Below, piece by piece: positions 26,808-35,570 of a stretch of DNA of 64,000 bases. The stretch is from Janthinobacterium sp. 1_2014MBL_MicDiv (GTDB lineage: Bacteria > Pseudomonadota > Gammaproteobacteria > Burkholderiales > Burkholderiaceae_D): positions 1,488,001-1,552,000 of the forward strand of contig NZ_CP011319.1 in NCBI RefSeq assembly GCF_001865675.1, in the 5' to 3' direction. The position numbers and the translations under genes are program-made. The notes under the pieces were generated by a model that was given only the letters and a program-made list of their open reading frames with translations, ran no database searches and was not told where the DNA came from. Within the stretch, counting starts at the first letter, position 1, and every line of letters starts with the position of its first letter.

Positions 26808-27620
26808 CTATTTCTGCATGATGGGATCGCGTCCCAGGGTGCGCGCCAGCGCGCCGCCGTCGCCGCGCCAGAATTCGCGGTCGGCCAGGCGTACCCGTTC
26901 TGCCGCATGCTGCATGTGTTCCATGGCGGCCTGGCGCGCCAGCTGCGGGTCGCCGGCGGCGATGGCTTGCACGATCTTTTCATGTTCGCGGCGCACTTCG
27001 ATGGAAAAGTCCGTGCGCCGCGCCTCGTTCGCGCGCGTCACCTTGACGGCCGAGCGGATCGGGTCGGCGAACATGGCGACGAACTTCGGCCAGTAGGGGT
27101 TGCCCGTCGCCTCGGCGATGCTCAGGTGCAGGCGCACGTCCTCTTCCACGCCATCGACGCCGGCCGCCACCGCTTCCTCGATGCGCCGCAGCGCATGTTC
27201 GATGTCGGCCAGCTGGCCCGGCGTGCGCCGCACGGCCGCCAGCGCGGCGATTTCCGCTTCCAGGCCCTGGCGCACCTCGATCAGGTTCAGCAGCGATTGC
27301 ACCGACTGCTCCGTCAGCGCATCGCCGCGTTCCCCGCTCCTGGCGCCATCCTGCGCGCAAATGAAGGTGCCGCTGCCCTTGCGCGTGACGAGGATGCCGT
27401 CGGCCTGCAGCAGGGCGATGGCTTCGCGCAGCACCGTGCGGCTGACGCCGAAATGCTCGGCCATGGCTTGCTCCGACGGCAGGCGCGTGCCGCTGGCCAG
27501 GCCGTCGTGGTGGATTTGCTGGCGCAGCCGTGCCGCCACCCGCGCACCCAGGGTGCCGGTGGTGAAACTGCCCGCGGCGGGCTCCGGCGCGGGGAGGGTA
27601 AAGCGGAACGTGCGGTCCAT
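26808..27620 (-). CDS. FadR/GntR-type (FCD) regulator of the acid-sugar operon
   Basis: A 270-residue regulator with a GntR winged helix (about residues 35-105, including GTRLPSEQAMAEHFGVSRTV) and a C-terminal FCD effector domain. It is transcribed divergently from the MFS-ltnD-otnK-otnC-otnI-denD genes, the classic arrangement for a local repressor that senses the pathway substrate or an intermediate. Assignment of that role is inference from position. Confidence 0.9.
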   Translation of the reverse strand: MDRTFRFTLPAPEPAAGSFTTGTLGARVAARLRQQIHHDGLASGTRLPSEQAMAEHFGVSRTVLREAIALLQADGILVTRKGSGTFICAQDGARSGERGDALTEQSVQSLLNLIEVRQGLEAEIAALAAVRRTPGQLADIEHALRRIEEAVAAGVDGVEEDVRLHLSIAEATGNPYWPKFVAMFADPIRSAVKVTRANEARRTDFSIEVRREHEKIVQAIAAGDPQLARQAAMEHMQHAAERVRLADREFWRGDGGALARTLGRDPIMQK

Positions 27621-27692
27621 CGGTGCATCCTCGTCTGGTGGGGTAGGGTGGGAATCTGGCTTGCCTGCTTGGCATTATATGGAATATACAGC

Positions 27693-27721
27693 TTGACACA
27701 CATAAAACACACACATAATAT
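27693..27721 (+). promoter_or_regulatory. probable sigma-70 promoter of the acid-sugar operon
   Basis: TTGACA (27693-27698) and TAATAT (27716-27721) are separated by exactly 17 bases, in an unusually AT-rich segment between the divergent regulator and transporter genes. It reads toward the MFS gene. An operator for the FCD regulator is expected here but I could not define one. Confidence 0.75.
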
Positions 27722-27813
27722 ACATCCATACAAATTTTAGACAAGTTGCCAGCCACCTCCGGTGGACCATAAAAACCCGGCACGGTCGATCCCTTCGTGA
27801 TCAGGAGACAAGC

Positions 27814-29142
27814 ATGGAAGTGTCACAAGCAATGCCGGGGCAGCCGGCTGGCGCCGCCGCAAGCCAGAAACTCATCGACGACGCCGTTTACCGCAAGGTA
27901 ACCTGGCGCATCATCCCCTTCCTCATGCTGTGCTACATCGTCGCTTATCTCGACCGCGTGAACGTGGGCTTCGCCAAGCTGCAGATGCTGGCCGACCTGC
28001 AGTTTTCCGAAACCGTGTACGGCCTGGGCGCCGGCGTCTTCTTCCTCGGCTACTTCCTGTTCGAAGTGCCCAGCAACGTGATGCTGCACAAGATAGGCGC
28101 GCGCGTGTGGATCGCCCGCATCATGATCACGTGGGCCATCATCTCGGGTGCCTTCATGTTCGTCACCACGCCGACCATGTTCTACATCATGCGCTTCCTG
28201 CTCGGCATCGCCGAAGCGGGCTTCTTCCCCGGCATCATCCTGTACCTGACCTACTGGTATCCATCCGAGCGCCGCGCGCGCATGGTGTGCACCTTCATGG
28301 CCGCCATTCCCGTGGCAGGCCTGATCGGCGGCCCCCTGTCGGGCTGGATCATGGAAACCTTCGCCGGCTGGCACGGTTACGCGGGCTGGCAGTGGATGTT
28401 CGTGCTCGAAGCGATTCCCGCCGCGCTGATGGGCGTGGCCGTGCTGCTGTACCTCGATAACAGCATCCGCGCCGCGAAGTGGCTGACGGAAGAGGAAAAA
28501 GTCATCCTTGAACAGCGCATCGCCACGGAAGCGAAGGGCAAGGTCTCGCATCCGTCGATCCGCGCCATGTTTGCCGATCCGCGCATCTGGGTCATGGCCC
28601 TGATTTATTTCTGCTGCGTGATGGGCCAGTATTCGCTGACCTTCTGGCTGCCCAGCCTGATCAAGGCGGCAGGCGTGACGGGCGTGCTCAATATCGGCCT
28701 GTTCACGGCGATTCCGTACTCGTTCGCCGTGGCCGCGATGATACTGCTGGGACGCAGCTCGGACAAATACCGCGAACGGCGCTGGCACATGGCGATCCCG
28801 CTGGTGATCGGCGCCGGCGCCATCGTCTGCAGCGCGCTGGCCGGCACCCACAACACGGGCTGGGCCATCTTCTTCCTGACCATCGCCGCCGGCGGCATCC
28901 TGGCCGCCTCGCCCATGTTCTGGAGTCTGCCGACGGCCTTCCTCGGCGGCGTCTCGGCCGCCGCTGGCATCGCCGCCATCAATTCGGTGGGCAACCTGGC
29001 CGGTTTCGCGGCGCCGTACATGATCGGTTCCATCAAGGACCTGACGCAATCGACCGACATTGCCATCTACCTGCTGGCGGGCATCCTGGTGATCGGCGCG
29101 GCCATCATCATGCGGGTGCCGGCCAAACTGGTGAACAAATAA
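27814..29142 (+). CDS. MFS transporter, ACS family (acid-sugar uptake)
   Basis: A 442-residue, 12-helix major facilitator protein. The motif YLDRVNVGFAKLQM after the first helix and the SERRARM-type loop are typical of the anion:cation symporter family that imports organic acids. Being first in an operon of tetronate catabolic enzymes, it probably imports L-threonate, D-erythronate or a related acid sugar. AGGAG precedes the ATG. Confidence 0.92.
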   Translation: MEVSQAMPGQPAGAAASQKLIDDAVYRKVTWRIIPFLMLCYIVAYLDRVNVGFAKLQMLADLQFSETVYGLGAGVFFLGYFLFEVPSNVMLHKIGARVWIARIMITWAIISGAFMFVTTPTMFYIMRFLLGIAEAGFFPGIILYLTYWYPSERRARMVCTFMAAIPVAGLIGGPLSGWIMETFAGWHGYAGWQWMFVLEAIPAALMGVAVLLYLDNSIRAAKWLTEEEKVILEQRIATEAKGKVSHPSIRAMFADPRIWVMALIYFCCVMGQYSLTFWLPSLIKAAGVTGVLNIGLFTAIPYSFAVAAMILLGRSSDKYRERRWHMAIPLVIGAGAIVCSALAGTHNTGWAIFFLTIAAGGILAASPMFWSLPTAFLGGVSAAAGIAAINSVGNLAGFAAPYMIGSIKDLTQSTDIAIYLLAGILVIGAAIIMRVPAKLVNK

Positions 29143-29156
29143 GACTGGAGCAGCAG

Positions 29157-30056
29157 ATGAACGTAGCAATCGAAAAAGTGGGCGTGATCGGCCTGGGCGC
29201 CATGGGCATGGGCATCGCGCAATCCTTGCTGCGCGCCGGCTTTGAAGTGCATGCCTGCGACGTGCGTCCTGAGACCGTGCAAAAGCTGGTTGACGGCGGC
29301 GCCCATGCGGCGCCATCTCCGGCCGCGCTGGCGGCGCAGGTGCAGGCCCTGCTGATCGTCGTCGTCAATGCGCAGCAGACGGAGTCCGTGCTGTTTGGCG
29401 AACGCGGCGCGGCGGCCCGCCTGGCGCCGGGCAGCGTGGTGATCGCCTGCGCCACCGTGGCGCCCGAATTTGCCGAAGCGCTCGGCGCGCGCCTGGCGGC
29501 CATGGGACTGCGCTTCATCGATGCGCCCATTTCCGGCGGCGCGGCCAAGGCGGCTGCCGGCGAGATGTCGGTGATGGCGGCCGGCGCGCCCGATGCCTTT
29601 GACGCCTGCACGGGAATCTTCGACGCCATCAGCGGCAAGCTGTACCGCCTGGGCGAACAGCCGGGACAAGGGTCGAAAGTCAAGATGATCAACCAGCTGC
29701 TGGCCGGCGTGCATATCGCCGCCGCTGCCGAGGCGATGGCGCTGGGCTTGCGCGCCGGCTGCGACCCCGATGCCCTGTACGAAGTCATTTCGAACAGCGC
29801 CGGCAGTTCCTGGATGTTCCAGAACCGCGTGCCGCATATCTTGAAGGGCGACTACACGCCGCTGTCGGCCGTGAATATTTTTGTGAAGGATCTGGGCATC
29901 GTGCTCGACTACGCGAAAAAGAGCGTGTTTCCGCTGCCGCTGTCCGCCACGGCGCACCAGATGTTCATGCAGGCGTCGGCGGCGGGTTTTGGCGGCGAGG
30001 ACGATGCGGCCGTCATCAAGACTTTCCCGGGTATCGATTTGCCGGCGAAAGCGTAA
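29157..30056 (+). CDS. ltnD: L-threonate dehydrogenase
   Basis: LtnD is an NAD-dependent beta-hydroxyacid dehydrogenase that oxidises L-threonate to 2-oxo-tetronate. The 299-residue protein has the Rossmann motif GLGAMGMGIAQSLLRAG at the N-terminus and the substrate motif DAPISGGAAKA, plus the catalytic lysine region (KVKMINQLLAG). The substrate assignment rests on the adjacent otnK, otnC and otnI genes; on sequence alone it would be called a 3-hydroxyisobutyrate-type dehydrogenase. Confidence 0.88.
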   Translation: MNVAIEKVGVIGLGAMGMGIAQSLLRAGFEVHACDVRPETVQKLVDGGAHAAPSPAALAAQVQALLIVVVNAQQTESVLFGERGAAARLAPGSVVIACATVAPEFAEALGARLAAMGLRFIDAPISGGAAKAAAGEMSVMAAGAPDAFDACTGIFDAISGKLYRLGEQPGQGSKVKMINQLLAGVHIAAAAEAMALGLRAGCDPDALYEVISNSAGSSWMFQNRVPHILKGDYTPLSAVNIFVKDLGIVLDYAKKSVFPLPLSATAHQMFMQASAAGFGGEDDAAVIKTFPGIDLPAKA

Positions 30057-30077
30057 CTGAATCAGGAAGGAACTATC

Positions 30078-31379
30078 ATGACCGTATTACTGGGATGTAT
30101 CGCCGACGATTTCACGGGGGGCACCGACCTGGCCGGCATGCTGGTCAAGGCCGGCATGCGCACGGTGCAGCTGATCGGCGTGCCGCAAGGCCCGCCGCCG
30201 TCCGACGTCGATGCCGTCGTCATCGCGCTCAAGTCGCGCACGAATGCGCCCGCGGAGGCGGTGGCCGAATCGCTGGCCGCGCTGGCCTGGCTGCAGCAGG
30301 CCGGATGCCGTCAGTTCTACTTCAAGTACTGCTCCACGTTCGACTCCACGCCGCGCGGCAATATCGGCCCCGTGGCCGAGGCGCTGATGCAGGCGCTCGA
30401 TACCGACTTCACGATCGCCTGCCCGGCGTTCCCGGCCAACGGGCGCACCATCTACAAGGGCAATCTGTTCGTCGGCGACGTGCCGCTGGCCGAGTCGGGC
30501 ATGCGCGACCATCCGCTGACGCCGATGACGGATTCGAACCTGGTGCGCGTGCTGCAGCAGCAGGTGCAATCGAAAGTCGGCCTGGCGGATTTTTCAGTGG
30601 TGGAGAAGGGCGCCGCCGCCATCGCCCAGCGTTTCACGGAACTGCGCGGGCAGGGCTGCCATTTTGCCGTCGTCGATGCCGTGTCGAACCGCGACCTCGA
30701 AGCCATCGGCGCCGCCTGCGCGGACTTGAAACTGATCACGGGCGGTTCCGGCATCGCGCTGGGATTGCCGCAGAATTTCCGCCAGCGGGGACAGCTGGCC
30801 CCATCGCCTGCGGGCCAGGCGGGGCGCTTGCCGCCGCCCTCGGGTTTCCGCGCCGTGATCTCGGGCAGCTGCTCGGTGGCCACGCAGCAGCAGGTGGCGC
30901 ACCTGCGCGAGCGCGCGCCCGCGTTCCACGTCGACCCGCTGCAACTGGCGGCCGGCGGCGAGGTGGTCGACGCCGTGGTGGAGCAGGCCCTGGAATGGGC
31001 CGGCGCGCACCTGGCGCAAGGCCCCGTCCTCGTGTATGCCACGGCCACGCCGGACGCCGTGCGCGCCGTGCAGGCGCAGCTGGGCGTGGAGCGGGCCGGC
31101 GCCCTCGTCGAGGAAGCCCTGGCCGCCATCGCGCAAGGCCTCGTGCGCCTGGGCGTGGGGCAGCTGATCGTCGCCGGCGGCGAAACCTCGGGCGCGGTGG
31201 TGAAAGCCCTGGGCGTGGCGGGCCTGCGCATCGGACCCGAAATCGACCCCGGCGTGCCCTGGACGCAAGCCTTGCCTGCGCTGGGCGAGGATGGCGCGGC
31301 GCCATTGGCGCTGGCGCTGAAGTCCGGCAATTTCGGCAGCGTGGATTTCTTCGGCAAGGCCTGGCAGGTGCTGGCATGA
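30078..31379 (+). CDS. otnK: 3-oxo-tetronate kinase (DUF1537 family)
   Basis: OtnK phosphorylates 3-oxo-tetronate at C4. The 433-residue protein has the two DUF1537 domains, beginning with the signature GCIADDFTGGTDLAGML and containing the glycine-rich nucleotide-binding stretch (VAGGETSGAVVKALG) in the C-terminal domain. It has a clear AGGAAGGA site upstream, and its stop overlaps the otnC start by four bases. Confidence 0.93.
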   Translation: MTVLLGCIADDFTGGTDLAGMLVKAGMRTVQLIGVPQGPPPSDVDAVVIALKSRTNAPAEAVAESLAALAWLQQAGCRQFYFKYCSTFDSTPRGNIGPVAEALMQALDTDFTIACPAFPANGRTIYKGNLFVGDVPLAESGMRDHPLTPMTDSNLVRVLQQQVQSKVGLADFSVVEKGAAAIAQRFTELRGQGCHFAVVDAVSNRDLEAIGAACADLKLITGGSGIALGLPQNFRQRGQLAPSPAGQAGRLPPPSGFRAVISGSCSVATQQQVAHLRERAPAFHVDPLQLAAGGEVVDAVVEQALEWAGAHLAQGPVLVYATATPDAVRAVQAQLGVERAGALVEEALAAIAQGLVRLGVGQLIVAGGETSGAVVKALGVAGLRIGPEIDPGVPWTQALPALGEDGAAPLALALKSGNFGSVDFFGKAWQVLA

Positions 31380-32047
31380 GTACCGCCACCCCCGCCATCC
31401 ACACGACGCCCGAAGAGATGCGCCAGCGCGAGCAGATCGTCGACTTCGGCAAGTCGCTGTTCGAGCGGGGCCTGACGGCGGGCAGCAGCGGCAACCTCAG
31501 CGTGCGTCTGTCCGACGGCTGGCTGCTGACGCCGACGAATGCCAGCCTGGGCCGGCTCGATCCCGCGCAATTGTCCAAGCTCGATTGGGATGGCAAGCTG
31601 CTCAGCGGCGCGCCGCCTTCCAAGGAAGCATTCCTGCACCGCGCCATGTACGAGGAGCGCGGCAGCGCCGGCGCCATCGTGCATTTGCACTCGACGCATT
31701 CGGCGGCCGTGTCCTGCATGTGCGGCTTGAACCATGACGACTGCATCCCGCCGTTGACGCCGTATTTCGTCATGAAGGTGGGGCGCTTGCCGCTCGTGCC
31801 TTATCACCGTCCGGGCGACCCGGCGCTGGCGGGCGCCATCGGCGCCATGGCGCGCAAGCATTCGGCCGTGCTGCTGGCCAACCACGGCCCCGTCGTCTCG
31901 GGCACGAACCTGGAAGCGGCCGTGTATGCGGCCGAGGAGCTGGAAGAGACGGCCAAGCTGTTCCTGCTGCTGCGCGACGTGCCCACGCGGCCGCTCGACG
32001 CGGCGCAGATCGCCGACCTGAAGCACACATTCAAACTCGACATATAA
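31376..32047 (+). CDS. otnC: 3-oxo-tetronate 4-phosphate decarboxylase (class II aldolase)
   Basis: OtnC decarboxylates 3-oxo-tetronate 4-phosphate to dihydroxyacetone phosphate. The 223-residue class II aldolase/adducin-type protein has the motif GSSGNLSVR near the N-terminus and metal-binding histidines in HLHSTHS and the later ANHGPVV. It overlaps otnK by four bases (ATGA), so the two are translationally coupled. Start ATG 31376. Confidence 0.92.
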   Translation: MSTATPAIHTTPEEMRQREQIVDFGKSLFERGLTAGSSGNLSVRLSDGWLLTPTNASLGRLDPAQLSKLDWDGKLLSGAPPSKEAFLHRAMYEERGSAGAIVHLHSTHSAAVSCMCGLNHDDCIPPLTPYFVMKVGRLPLVPYHRPGDPALAGAIGAMARKHSAVLLANHGPVVSGTNLEAAVYAAEELEETAKLFLLLRDVPTRPLDAAQIADLKHTFKLDI

Positions 32048-32065
32048 GAAATCCAGGAGATACGC

Positions 32066-32857
32066 ATGCCCCGCTTTGCCGCCAATCTGACCATGATGTT
32101 CAACGAAGTGCCTTTCCCGCAGCGCTTTGCCGCCGCCGCACAAGCCGGTTTCCAGGGCGTCGAATTTCTGTTTCCCTACGATTACGCGCCGCAGGAAGTG
32201 GCCGGCTGGCTGCGCGCGCACGGCTTGCAGAATGTGCTGTTCAACCTTCCGCCGGGCGACTGGGCTGCCGGCGAGCGGGGCATCGCCTCGCTGCCGGGCC
32301 GCGAAGCAGAATTCCGCGCCGGCGTGGCGCGCGCCATCGACTATGCGCTGGCGCTGGGCACGCCGCGCGTGCACATGATGGCGGGCCTGCTGCCGGTCGG
32401 CGCCGACGTCGCGCTGCACCGCGCCACCTACCTGGCGAACCTCGCGTATGCGGCCAAGGCCGTGGGCGAGCATGGCATCGAACTGTTGATCGAGCCGATC
32501 AACGGGCGCGACATGCCCGGCTATTTCCTCGTCACGCAGGCGCAGGGCCACGCGCTGCGCCTGGAGTCGGGCCAGTCCAACGTCAAGGTGCAGATGGACT
32601 TTTACCATACGCAGATCGTCGAGGGCGATATCGCCATGACATTCAAGAACAATGCCGGCGGCATCGGCCACGTGCAGATCGCCAGCGTCCCGGCGCGCAA
32701 CGAACCGGACGATGGCGAAGTCAATTACCCGTATTTATTCAGGCTGCTGGATGACCTCGGCTATGAGGGCTGGATCGGCTGCGAATACCGTCCGCGCGGG
32801 CGCACCGAGGATGGCCTGGGCTGGCTCGCGCCCTACTTGAATCATTCGAACAAATAA
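32066..32857 (+). CDS. otnI: 2-oxo-tetronate isomerase (hydroxypyruvate isomerase-like)
   Basis: OtnI converts 2-oxo-tetronate to the 3-oxo form. The 263-residue protein is a TIM barrel of the hydroxypyruvate isomerase/xylose isomerase-like family, with the acidic catalytic pattern IEPINGRDMPGYF and QMDFYHTQIVEGD. The context with otnK and otnC separates it from true hydroxypyruvate isomerase. AGGAG precedes the start. Confidence 0.92.
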   Translation: MPRFAANLTMMFNEVPFPQRFAAAAQAGFQGVEFLFPYDYAPQEVAGWLRAHGLQNVLFNLPPGDWAAGERGIASLPGREAEFRAGVARAIDYALALGTPRVHMMAGLLPVGADVALHRATYLANLAYAAKAVGEHGIELLIEPINGRDMPGYFLVTQAQGHALRLESGQSNVKVQMDFYHTQIVEGDIAMTFKNNAGGIGHVQIASVPARNEPDDGEVNYPYLFRLLDDLGYEGWIGCEYRPRGRTEDGLGWLAPYLNHSNK

Positions 32858-32868
32858 GGAGATATCAC

Positions 32869-33846
32869 ATGAAAGTACTGATCACCGGCGGCGCCGGTTT
32901 CCTCGGCCAGCGCCTGGCGCGCCAGTTGCTGGCGCAGGGCCAGCTGACGGACAGCCAGGGGCGGTTGCAAACGATCCGCGAACTGGTGCTGGTCGACGTG
33001 GTGGCCGCGCATGACTTCAACGATGCGCGCGTGAGCGTCGTCACGGGCGATATCGCCGACGGCGCCCTGATGCGCGCCACCGTCGATGCGCAGACGGCGT
33101 CCATCTTCCACCTGGCCGCCATCGTCAGCGGCCAGGCGGAAGCCGATTTCGAGCTGGGCATGCGCATCAACCTCGATGCCTCGCGCCTGCTGCTCGATAT
33201 CTGCCGCGAACTGGGACACAAGCCGAAAGTCGTGTTTACCAGCTCCGTCGCCGTGTATGGCGGCCAGCTGCCGGACGTGGTGCAGGATACGACGGCCTTG
33301 AATCCCCAGTCGTCGTATGGCGCGCAAAAGGCCATCGGCGAATTGCTGCTCAACGATTACAGCCGCCGCGGCTTTGTCGACGGCCGCGTGCTGCGCCTGC
33401 CCACCATCAGCGTGCGTCCCGGCAAACCGAACAAGGCGGCGTCCTCGTTCGCCAGCGGCATCATCCGCGAACCGTTGAATGGCGAAGCGGCCGTCTGCCC
33501 GGTGGCCACCGACTTGCGCCTGTGGCTGTTGTCGCCGCGCGGCGCCATCGCCTCCTTGATCGCCGGCCACGAACTGGCAGGCGAGGCGTTCGGCGCCAGC
33601 CGCACGGTGAACCTGCCTGGCCTGTCCGTGAGCGTGGGCGAGATGATCGCCGCACTCGAGGACGTGGCCGGCAGCGAAGTGACGGCCCGCATCAGCTACG
33701 CGCCCGACCCTGCCGTCGAGCGCATCGTCAAGAGCTGGCCCGGCGCCTGGGATACCCGCCGCGCCGAAGCGCTGGGCCTGACGGCCGATGCGGATTTCGC
33801 GGCCATCATCCGCGCGTATATCGACGACGTCAAGGCGGCGGGCTAG
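32869..33846 (+). CDS. denD: D-erythronate dehydrogenase
   Basis: DenD is an NAD-dependent extended SDR that oxidises D-erythronate to 2-oxo-tetronate, giving a second entry into the same pathway. The 325-residue protein starts with the nucleotide-binding motif ITGGAGFLGQRLARQLL and has the catalytic YxxxK motif (SYGAQKAIGE). It follows otnI by 11 bases. Its stop codon overlaps that of the convergent S41 protease gene in the bases CTAG. Confidence 0.9.
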   Translation: MKVLITGGAGFLGQRLARQLLAQGQLTDSQGRLQTIRELVLVDVVAAHDFNDARVSVVTGDIADGALMRATVDAQTASIFHLAAIVSGQAEADFELGMRINLDASRLLLDICRELGHKPKVVFTSSVAVYGGQLPDVVQDTTALNPQSSYGAQKAIGELLLNDYSRRGFVDGRVLRLPTISVRPGKPNKAASSFASGIIREPLNGEAAVCPVATDLRLWLLSPRGAIASLIAGHELAGEAFGASRTVNLPGLSVSVGEMIAALEDVAGSEVTARISYAPDPAVERIVKSWPGAWDTRRAEALGLTADADFAAIIRAYIDDVKAAG

Positions 33847-34943
33847 GACTCCTTGCCGATGGCGTCCAGGCGCTCCTTCAGGCGCTGCGTCTGCTGCTCG
33901 CTGTTTGCCGTCTTGAGCAATTCGTTCAGCAGCGCCGTTTGCGCCACGCGCAAGGCATCCTTGGCCGCCGCCGTCACATCGGGCGCCACGCCCACGCCTT
34001 CCCAGTTGGTGTTGGTGATGGAGCTGATGGAGCGGCCGGTCGGTATGAAGGCGCCGAAATGGGCGTCCAGCCGCACGACGCGGCCCGGATGGGCGCCGCC
34101 GCCCGTGGTCTCGCCGACGATGGTGGCGCGCTTCAGGTTTTTCATCGCGTAGCTGAAGTCTTCCGCCGCCGAAAACGTCCGCTTGCTGGTCAGGATGTAC
34201 AGCGGTTTTTGCTGTCCAAACTGCTTGCCGGCGACGAAGGTGGTGCTCCAGTTTTGCTGGGTGAGGTCGCCGATGCGGTAGTAATTGTCGTTCAGGCGGG
34301 TGCGCTCGTCGAGCACATAGCTGGCCAGCAGCGCCACCGTTTCCGGCGAGCCGCCGCCGTTGTCGCGCAGGTCGATGATCAGGCCATCCAGGTTGGACAT
34401 CATCGTCATCGCCGCCGCCAGCGTCTCGCCAGCGTATTGGGGCGGCGCGAACTCATTGAGTTTCAGGTAACCGACATTGCAGGGCAGGCGTTCGACGCGC
34501 TCGACGCCGTAATTGCGTCCGCGCATGGCGGCCGTTTGTTCCGCCATCACTTGCGGCGACGGCGTGCCGCCGGCGGGCAGCACGGGGATGTCCTTTTCGC
34601 TGTAGCGGACACGCAGATGCAGGTCGCCCGTCTGCTGCCGTATCTGCGTGGTCAATGCCTCCGCCAATTGGCTTGCGCTGGCGATGGCGGCATAGCCGGC
34701 GCTGCGCTGGTAGTGGCGCAAGGCTTGCTCGACCTGCTTTGCCTTTTCCGGGAATACATAGCCGAGGTTCAGTTCCGCAATCAGCCGGTCGACGACTTGC
34801 TGACGCTGCTCCTTGCCGATCCGGATGTCGGCTTGCGGGGGCTGTCCCTGGCCAAGGGCCGGCATCGCCTGCAGCATGGCTGCCGCCAAGGGGATTGCCA
34901 GGATGGCGCCGCGCAGACTGCGGATGATCGTTGTACCGTGCAT
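33843..34943 (-). CDS. S41-family peptidase
   Basis: A 366-residue exported protein: a signal peptide (ending near AMPALGQG) is followed by an N-terminal helical domain and the S41 catalytic domain with the nucleophile motif SKRTFSAAED. It lacks an obvious PDZ domain, so it resembles the IRBP-like branch rather than the tail-specific Prc/CtpA proteases. Substrate unknown. The gene shares CTAG with denD at its 3' end. Confidence 0.88.
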   Translation of the reverse strand: MHGTTIIRSLRGAILAIPLAAAMLQAMPALGQGQPPQADIRIGKEQRQQVVDRLIAELNLGYVFPEKAKQVEQALRHYQRSAGYAAIASASQLAEALTTQIRQQTGDLHLRVRYSEKDIPVLPAGGTPSPQVMAEQTAAMRGRNYGVERVERLPCNVGYLKLNEFAPPQYAGETLAAAMTMMSNLDGLIIDLRDNGGGSPETVALLASYVLDERTRLNDNYYRIGDLTQQNWSTTFVAGKQFGQQKPLYILTSKRTFSAAEDFSYAMKNLKRATIVGETTGGGAHPGRVVRLDAHFGAFIPTGRSISSITNTNWEGVGVAPDVTAAAKDALRVAQTALLNELLKTANSEQQTQRLKERLDAIGKES

Positions 34944-34984
34944 GGTGACTCCTGTGAAGGTGAGTGCAGCAAAGTGGGGCGCGA

Positions 34985-35476
34985 CTATCTGGTCTCGCGG
35001 CTTTCGACGCCGTCCTCGGCGCGCACGGCAGCATCGCGGATGCGCGCGCCGAACGGTTTGCTTTCCAGCGCCGCGACCGCCTGTTGCAGCACCTGCGACA
35101 AGGGATACGGCAAGTCGGCGTCGAGGCTGGCGGCGGCGCCTGCCGTGGCTTGCCAGCAGCGCTGGATCGCCGGCAGCATGGCGCGCCCCTGTTCCGTCAG
35201 CTGTATCAGTTTCTGTCGCCCATCCTGATCGCTGGCCGTCGCTGAAACGAGGCCCTCCTTGATCATCAGCGCCACCGTTTGCGTGGCGGCCGGCTGCGTG
35301 ATGCCGGCAGCGGCGGCGATGGCGCCGATGCTGGCCGCGTCCTGCGCCATCAGCACGCGCATCACGGGCGTGTAGCGGGGACGGTAGCGCAGGCCCGCCT
35401 CGTCATAGGCGGCGCCGACGGCGCCGTCCAGCAATTCGATCAGGTGGCGTAATTGGGTGCCGAGAGAGGATTTCAT
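34985..35476 (-). CDS. MarR-family transcriptional regulator
   Basis: A 163-residue winged-helix regulator. The helix-turn-helix region is AAAGITQPAATQTVALM and the wing includes SDQDGRQKLIQLT, typical of MarR proteins. It lies 41 bases upstream of the S41 protease on the same strand, so it may be co-transcribed with it. The ligand is unknown. Confidence 0.88.
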   Translation of the reverse strand: MKSSLGTQLRHLIELLDGAVGAAYDEAGLRYRPRYTPVMRVLMAQDAASIGAIAAAAGITQPAATQTVALMIKEGLVSATASDQDGRQKLIQLTEQGRAMLPAIQRCWQATAGAAASLDADLPYPLSQVLQQAVAALESKPFGARIRDAAVRAEDGVESRETR

Positions 35477-35570
35477 GTGGTAACAATATCAGCGCTTATA
35501 TAAGTAGTAAAGTAATTTTTCAAGGTGCGTCCCGGCTGTTTTTGGGACATGGCTTGCGCCCGATGGGCCG

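Noticed and set aside
30452..32671. Very long antisense reading frame opposite otnK-otnC-otnI (739 codons)
   Set aside because: High GC gives long open antisense frames. The protein is compositionally odd and matches nothing, while the + strand genes are clear.
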